A DNA stretch of 64,000 nucleotides from assembly GCA_019614645.1 (NCBI GenBank), contig JABWDB010000001.1, forward strand, positions 30,373,501 through 30,437,500, written 5' to 3'. Positions 57,241 to 64,000 of this stretch are shown here, piece by piece. This DNA comes from Stratiolaelaps scimitus (lineage: Eukaryota > Arthropoda > Arachnida > Mesostigmata > Laelapidae). The position numbers were made by a program, and so were the translations under genes. How positions within the stretch are numbered: the first letter of the stretch is position 1; each line of letters opens with the position of its first letter. Under the pieces are notes generated by a model. The model saw only the letters and a list, made by a program, of their open reading frames with translations. It did not search any database and was not told the DNA's origin.

Positions 57241-59140
57241 TGTGGTCACGTGACGAGCAGTAACGCTGGAGGGATATTTACAAGTTAGATAGCACGATGC
57301 TTATTGGATATTATACTAATGATTGGTCGAGGATAACCGATGTGCTCCTGGGGGCCATTTGTGCCCACTATTACAAACGGTTTGGACTGGCTATTGCCGA
57401 CGGCGTACGTGCCCGGTTTATTGGCATCGTGTTGCTTCAGTGGTTCTGGTCATCGACTGTACCCACGCAGGAGCTAACTGATGCTGACGGGACAAATATT
57501 GAACGACCGTCTCAATATTGTCAGAAGAAAACAAGGAAACAAGAAGAGAAGTCTCGAAACCCGTTGTGTACAGGGGGAACATGAGGCTAGCTAATAAGAA
57601 AGAAAAAAAATCGGTCATGGGGAAACCTAATTATGGCAGTAAAGACGAGGACAAGCAACGGGAGGGCCGGCTATGATGTGTGGTCATAATGTATGCGCCT
57701 ATGTAGCGCGATCGGCAACTAGAGCGTTTTGGGTCCCACCTCCGTGTAGCAAAATCAATGTGGTAAATATCGGACACGCTCTGCTGAAAGTTACAGCGAA
57801 TTGATCTTATTGTGGGAGTGACATTATCTTCCGGGAAAAATCTGCCAGAATTGTAGATGATCTAAGAGGTAGCTGCATTGCGACTAGAACTATAATGAAT
57901 GTGATTGATTGTTCCAACAAGTCGATATTTTATGTAATCTGTGTTCGCTGCGAGGATTTCGTCGAGCAACGCGGTGGGCAGGATGAAGTCATGTATATAC
58001 ATCCACTCATGACAGGCCTGAGTCCATGCACGGCAGGGGTTGCGAAATATGAATGTACATCTACAAATTAGCTGCCTCAACTTTGTGCTACAAACAGCAC
58101 CCAATGAAACGACAGCGCTGTGGCTAGATAGACGCACAGCCTTTGTTTGTTATTCCTACGGATATGTGAGTGTCAATCATGACACAATATGTTGCGTTAT
58201 CGTCCGCGACTGAGGTGAAGTTACTTCGTAGCAGGACTCTACCAGCTAACGCCTATACATTCTTAGTAATAATTATTGAGTCGAAGCGCTGCACGGCGTC
58301 AAGCAAGGCAACTTTCCTCGTCGTTAACTCAATTCGAATATCTATCCCTAATTACGTGTCTGGTGTTATTCACTTGACCGGCAACGCACTGCCAGGCGGG
58401 TTTTGGTAGTCGTTGAAAATCTCTATCGTTTCGTGAGGTTTTTTTATGAAATCTTGCGTCATTTTGTACTTTTGGATGTCGTCCCACCGTCTCTAACACG
58501 GTGATTGACCTGAGTCGAGTCGAGGGCATAGCAGCTCGTTCGTGGTTTTCCTTAGATTTCTCTGAGCTGCGCATATTGTCTCAGAAAGTTTCCGACCCTT
58601 CGGAACGTGCGATTTGCTCGGCGGGCACTGAAGCCATGGGAGGCATGCCGGATCTGAAGTCGCAATGGAAGTCTCGTTGAAGTCAACAATAGAGGCAACT
58701 CGTAAAACTCAACCGACAACAACAACAAATACAACAATAACAGCTACATACGTAGGCAATTAGCAGAACAGGAAAGTGAAGAGTTAACCCATCGCAGAGG
58801 ATAAATACGCAGACGCAGTTACGCACAGCTGTCTCGACTGTTCTTAGCTAAACACCCCGTCCATTGCACTTCAAACACTTTCCACGAAACGTCACAGAAC
58901 CAGTACACACTGCCATGTCCCGAATGGTTTTCTTGCAGAATTTTTGCTACCATTCGAGGTGCATATTGGTCTGCACGAAATGAGCAGAAGGTGCTTCGGG
59001 ACAACGGCACAAAATGGTAGCGAAGTAATTCATGACTGTCTGTAAATGACTGCTGACCATGTAACATGCAATTTTACTTCTTTGTGTGCGAAATTAACGG
59101 TCTGATTAGTGATGAACGCTCCTCAACCGGCCCTGGTAGC
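57241..59140. other. Gene-free or intronic stretch
   Basis: No recognisable product in the short open frames at 57297-57584, 57862-58137 and 58170-58574. No repeat family was recognised. Confidence 0.45.
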
Positions 59141-59159
59141 TTTGAATAGAGATGCACGT

Positions 59160-59285
59160 CTTGGACGATGTTATGTAGCACCCGAGTAGAGTAGGAGTGA
59201 CGCCGGGGACTTGTTGGAACGATGAGTTCTCCAGTTCGAATCCCACTGGGCACATACGGATCGATGTGGTATTTACTTGCAGATT
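59160..59285 (+). repeat. tRNA-like short repeat (family E)
   Basis: Contains a T-arm-like CCAGTTCGAATCCCACTGG with a perfect 5-bp stem and a B box (AGTTCGAATCC). It is followed by GCACATACGGATCGA. The GGGCACATAC..ATCGA part recurs at the 5' end of family C copy 2 (42233-42249). The upstream half does not fold convincingly as a tRNA, so a SINE or SINE fragment is preferred over a tRNA gene. Confidence 0.5.
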
Positions 59286-59289
59286 CGCT

Positions 59290-60989
59290 AATATAGTTAT
59301 ATAAAATAAAAATTGAGTTACTGCGGGACTCGTGTCTACTCGGCAAACGAAGATCTACCTTTATCCCGACCTAACTAAAACGAGAGACAACCTCAAAAAC
59401 GTTGATTAGCACTGCTTCACTCTATTTGTGCTTTCTCTGTATCAGACAACCCTCATTGGACGTAAACGAAATACTTCCTTGTTCGTAAGTATAGTAAATT
59501 GATCGCCGTCCTTGAAACGGCAATGATCTCATTTACTTGCCGGCTGACTGGAGGTGTGAACACAATGATTAAGAACTAGCGTCTCTAGTGTCTATTCAAT
59601 AAAGCGCCCAGAACCACCTGTGTCTTGTCCCGATTGATGTTGATGAGTGGGTTTTGCGGTTTTCGATATCCGGTCCAAACTCTTGTGACAGATCGGCAGG
59701 ACGCGTCGTTCAACATCGAATATGTCCACTTCTCTCATGATTATTATTAGTCAGGTGCACGTTGTGTTGAATTGATCGATTGTGGCCGTGGTGGACTGCT
59801 GAGGTCGATGTGGAAGAACAACCAAACCTCGAGGAAGAGTTCTGCCGCCTTGAGCCCAGCTGACGATAGCCGTTACGATTTGATTGAATGGAAATTGTTT
59901 TCTGTGTTATTGAGGTCCAGATTGAAACTTCGGTTTACTCTTTTTCCTTTTTGCCGTTTCGTTACAGCTCCGTAAACCGTGAAATCTGTTCAACCGAATC
60001 ATTGAAATAGGCCATTAAATCGCGTGTAACCCACAAGTATCCTTAGTTACTTTTGAAGCTACTTTCCTCAGGGAGGGTTAATTTTTGATGTGGCTGCATA
60101 ACTACATATATATATATATATATCTTTTTTTGACCAGATATATTGTATATTGACTGTGAGTCATCCCAAAAATATTAAGGAACAGCAAGGTTGTTTTCAT
60201 TCAGTGGCATTTTTGTTCTGCATCAAACGTTAAATCTCGTTGCGTCTTGACGGTATGCTTATTATGCGTGTGCAGAAAAAATGAACCGCACGCCACAAGG
60301 AAACCATTTAACTCCGCGCGTCTATCAGTGACGTGGACATATTCTGCGCGTGTGTCGCCAGCTCGTGCTGACGTGCAGCCGAAATGAGTCACCTAAGAAT
60401 AATCTTACGTCATGTGTTTTTCATAATCATAATAATAAATTGCTTATGATAGTACCACATGATTTTGCGTCCTGACAATGAGAAAGATGTAAGGTGTGCG
60501 TGGTTCGGACACACCGCACGTGTCACAGAAACTAACAAGAAATTGTTGTACTTGTTGTGTCGAGCCAATCACCCATTGGATGAGTTACTCTCTTAGCGTC
60601 TGTGGCGAAGATCCTACTTTAGAGGATCATTTCTGTAGTCGATCTAACGTATATCCGCCTGCTGAATCCGTACACCTTAAAAGCATCCCTGCGAAAAAAA
60701 AACAAAATTAACACGAGATTTCTCTATTCCCTGGTACTTCCATTGCATCGGACGGTGGAAAGCTTTCGAACACCCGTTCGTAATATGCCACGTCTTTGCG
60801 CACTGAGAATCATTATTGTTGATTTTTGCAAACTTCTCTATAAGTTAAAAATACGGATCGTTCGCGATTCACGAGCGTGTAAACTGGCCTTCTAAACACA
60901 GATTTCGATATAGAGCATTAATAAACGAGCATTTTTAACTTTCCGCGTGTCTCACTATGCTAATTCTTCGATTCGATGCATTGTTACAG
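59290..60989. other. Gene-free stretch upstream of the desaturase exon
   Basis: Includes a TA tract at about 60105-60122. It also holds a family A tail fragment at 60148-60164 (ATTGACTGTGAGTCATC). No coding signal was recognised. Confidence 0.45.
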
Positions 60990-61251
60990 TCTGCGGCGTG
61001 CAAGCCGATCAACGCCGGTCCTGTTAAGGAGCTCAAGGAGCTTAAGGAGTTAAAAGCATCGGCGGTCGCCGAGCAACGCGCCTCTGTGAACAACACAAAT
61101 GAAGTCAAAGGTGACGGAGCAATCGTGGCCGGCGAATTCAAGGCGCAGGTCGTGTGGCAAAATGTCTTCGTCTTCGTGCTACTTCACGGCGCCATGTTGT
61201 ATGGCGTCTACCTTGCCCTGCTTCATGCCATGTGGAAAACATGGCTTTTTG
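60990..61251 (+). CDS. Acyl-CoA delta-9 desaturase, N-terminal exon (partial gene)
   Basis: Stearoyl-CoA-type desaturases sit in the endoplasmic reticulum membrane and insert a double bond at C9 of fatty acyl-CoA using cytochrome b5 and a di-iron centre. The exon runs from an acceptor (GCATTGTTACAG, ending 60989) to the donor TTTTTG|GTAAGT after 61251. It has 87 codons plus one base: phase 0 in, phase 1 out. The last third reads QVVWQNVFVFVLLHGAMLYG and then VYLALLHAMWKTWLF, matching the first membrane span of animal delta-9 desaturases (consensus VWRN...LHLAALYG.YL...A.W.T..F). The preceding hydrophilic part has a KELKELKELK repeat, which is unusual. The three His boxes belong to later exons, and none was found up to 64000. 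An in-frame ATG lies at 60957, but it is upstream of the acceptor, so an upstream first exon is likely. Confidence 0.85.
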
Positions 61252-64000
61252 GTAAGTTCTCCACACCTCCGTATGACAGGTGCATATGATGGGTGCATAG
61301 GCGCCAAATGAAACTAGCCCATTGGGTTGAAACTGTTAACAACTACCTAAAGAATAGCCCCTTCTGTGTCATCTATGCGTTTGTAGTTCACCGAATTTAA
61401 GATGCACAAATGGTTCGAATGCGCTCGAAGCGCACGGGGATGCTAGCCATTCGACGGCAATCTAATTGGCCACCTTCGTTCGTATTTCAAACGCTCGAAC
61501 TCAAGTCAATGCTAGACATATTCTATGAGCCTCAGCCGAGAGCAGTCAACAAACGCCGTCTCAGATGTTTTTCATCTTCAAGACATCGCACATTTCAGTA
61601 TCACACAAATGTGAAAAAATATCACAAAGGCCAGGTTACGGTGAACCACATGGCGCTATAACCTATTTAGTGAATGAGGCGGTTTGTCCATATTGGAATC
61701 AATTCTTCCATTTGACTACTAAGTTCGGGTTGAAAGTCTCACACGCGTGAGGTTCCCGTGCGTGATGTACCCGTTTGGGTCGCAGGCCGATCGGCGGCGG
61801 CGTTGTCGAATGTCGCCCCCTTCAGAAAACGTATAGCGACAACGACAGTGTCGTCAAATTCTCCGCAAAAATCTAGTGCTCCCCCCTGATGAGAAACGAT
61901 AAACATCGACTATTGAGCAATGCCAGAAAATGTTAAAGCACACGTCAGAGCTGAAAGCTGGGTCGCCTGGATCAGTTTATCACATTATTACACCACTATC
62001 GTGTCGCGAGGTAGATATACGATAGTAACGTGAAAACGAGTTAAAGCGCGTTTTTTCCAACACTCAGCTGAGATGCAAGCAACTGAGATGGGTATTTTCG
62101 TTATCAGCATGGCAACAAAAAAAAGAACCGAAATATTTCGTCCCTCGGTCCATTTTCCCGAAGCTAGAGTGCGCTATCACTTGTACGCACAATTTACAAA
62201 AATTGCTAGTATAGGGTGTAACCAACTATTTTTAAGTGGCGGAACAGATGTTTGCATCCATTGGGAGAGCTGAGCAGCGATGAAATGAGGCGTCGTAATT
62301 CGTCTTGCCTTCCTTCAAGATATAAAGAGAGAAGATGCGAAGATAACCAGATAAAACTAGAGAAGTTCGCCCGAATGAACCTGCCTGTCTGGTTTGCTTC
62401 CTTATTATATATGCATAGACACATTTATCTATTTGTTGATGCATATAGGTAGATGCTGCCGGTCAGCATGTAGCACCACCAGGATGAATGCTACTTCTGG
62501 GATAACACACTTCACATCTACGTCATCGCGGCGGAGATCTATTTATGACTTATATATGCGTTACAAATGCGGCGAACACACACTTGGCTGTGGTTTAGGC
62601 AGAATTATTCACGTCGTTCACACTCATGAATGTAGCTACAAGCAAATACGGCTATAGGGCACTCACAAGCAGACACTCAAGCAAAGAAAGAACTGCGACG
62701 CCGGATAGTTGAGATATTCGCTTCAAGACAAACTCGCCGATAATCGCGAACTGTTTGCGCAGAAAACTCTCACAGACAGACAACACATGTCGGACTTGGT
62801 CTCCTGAGCGCGGCGCAGGAACAGGCGCCGTACGTGGGCATCTTCCGTGTTTGTTCTTGAGAAGTTTCGATTTCACAATTCAATCTACCATACAACATAT
62901 AGAAACTCAGATACGCTATTGAGGGCGAATGCATAATAATAATAATAGTAACTCATTTTGAAAATCGGCTTCGGTACCCTTGTCTTGCTCGGTACTTATA
63001 CAGCGTTTTCTTGCCTTGTTACACGAGTTAGCGTTTCGTCGGCCAGACGAACTGTATGAACTAGTCGGGTTAGAAGTGTGCATGCACCACATCGCAGCAT
63101 TAGCAGTGCGATGTCTCTTTGGCTCAGAGACACTTTCGTTTTCCGCTGCTTCAACGCGCAGGACCGAGCACATCAGCAGCCATGGCGGTCATATATATGT
63201 GTGCGGCGACGACGAGGTAACAATTCATGTAGATGAAACTGTAGAGCAAGGACCAAAGGTTGAACGGTCGGACCATCAGCCCCCGGACGACGAAGAACAA
63301 TAACAAAAAGTCCTGTTGAGGGCAGATCTGTTTCTGGAACGACGATTCTGGAACACTGTAAATCAGCTGCTGGGAATCAACACTGTACTTGCCTTAAGGG
63401 GACGATACCGGGCGTGTGTGTGTGTATATGGCTGTGTTTGTGTCTTCAATCCAATGCCATCAGCAGATAGGGTACTAAATACAATGAGGTAGTGGCTTGT
63501 GGTTTCGTTCTATTGGGGACATCGAGGGCAATAGCGTGGGGTGAGGGCGATCACGGGGTCGAGCAAATTTGTGCAAAATTGCACTGTTTTCCAAACAATC
63601 AACGTTACGCAATGGTACGAGACATTGCTGTTAAAAACGTATTATTTATAAAAAAAGAAGAATAAACGGAGTAATCAGTTCCGTTACGTTGGTTCCAAAG
63701 TGATTTTTTAATGCAATGACTCAGAAGCAGTGACTCAAACAGTGGTAAACAATATATTAGTCGGCCCTGGCCTCACCCACGAGTTGCTCAGGTTTGGAGA
63801 ACAACTCTCATCGACTAGGTGTAAATACTCGTGCCAGAATTAGGGGTTCCAGTGAAAACAAGCTGTCGAATCGTTGCGATGAGTTCTGTTCCTTCAGGTA
63901 TAGGTTATACCACGTGTCTTCACACAGATCGTCAAACATTGTTTTGGGACGATCTCACACACGCGCTTGGCACGGATCGATGAAGATTCGGCACCGGATG
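61252..64000. other. Probable intron of the desaturase gene
   Basis: No sequence encoding the next expected segment (GITAGAHRLWSH) was found on the plus strand. The window therefore probably ends inside this intron. Open frames at 61410-61661 and 62980-63303 (107 codons, acidic C-terminus) have no recognisable domain. A short AAT run lies near 62934-62948 and a GT run near 63415-63425. Confidence 0.5.

Overview
This window looks like nuclear DNA from an invertebrate animal, most likely an arthropod. Coding sequence is sparse and split by multi-kilobase GT/AG introns. TA, GA and trinucleotide microsatellites are frequent, and several families of short retroposons and decayed LINE and BEL/Pao retrotransposons are scattered through it. 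There are no operons, Shine-Dalgarno sites or long bacterial-type ORFs; the longest open frame is 200 codons and lies in a low-complexity GC-rich tract. A mite or tick is possible, but nothing in the sequence fixes the taxon.

Two protein-coding genes can be supported. The first, on the plus strand at 11279-24920, is a five-exon gene whose exons join in frame through four phase-1 introns into a 264-residue protein. It has four membrane spans, a GLF-x2-C first extracellular loop and a C-terminal YG-x3-YF-x3-W span, which is the layout of the claudin / PMP22 / voltage-gated calcium channel gamma (stargazin-like) superfamily. The second, also on the plus strand, is the N-terminal exon of an acyl-CoA delta-9 desaturase at 60990-61251, with the VWxNV...LLHGAMLYGVYL membrane segment. 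Its catalytic histidine-box exons are not in the window and presumably lie downstream. A GC-rich tract at 45.8-47.2 kb ends in a short ATG-containing exon (47156-47209) with a phase-compatible donor; it could be the desaturase first exon, but that link is inferred.

Layout: 0-1.5 kb, trinucleotide repeats and a GC-rich island; 1.5-11.2 kb, no recognised gene, one SINE and an unassigned minus-strand ORF; 11.2-25 kb, the claudin-like gene, with SINE and LINE fragments in its introns; 25-28 kb, intergenic, with microsatellites and a possible TATA element; 28.2-31.6 kb, a decayed BEL/Pao element on the minus strand that carries a nested short retroposon with a 20-bp target-site duplication; 32-45 kb, retroposon-rich intergenic DNA with a decayed LINE at 42.7-43.5 kb; 45.8-47.2 kb, GC-rich putative 5' exon; 47-55 kb, intergenic, with a SINE and TA tracts including a 66-nt palindrome; 55.1-57.2 kb, a second GC-rich tract; 57-64 kb, intergenic or intronic, with the desaturase exon.

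The window shows no obviously new multi-gene system. The items most worth a second look are the retroposon families (one tRNA-derived family with four good copies, one with a 36-bp insertion inside an 18-bp duplication, one carrying a conserved terminal reading frame), the claudin-like gene with two in-frame acceptors at exon 3, and the Lys/Glu/Leu-repeat N-terminus of the desaturase.
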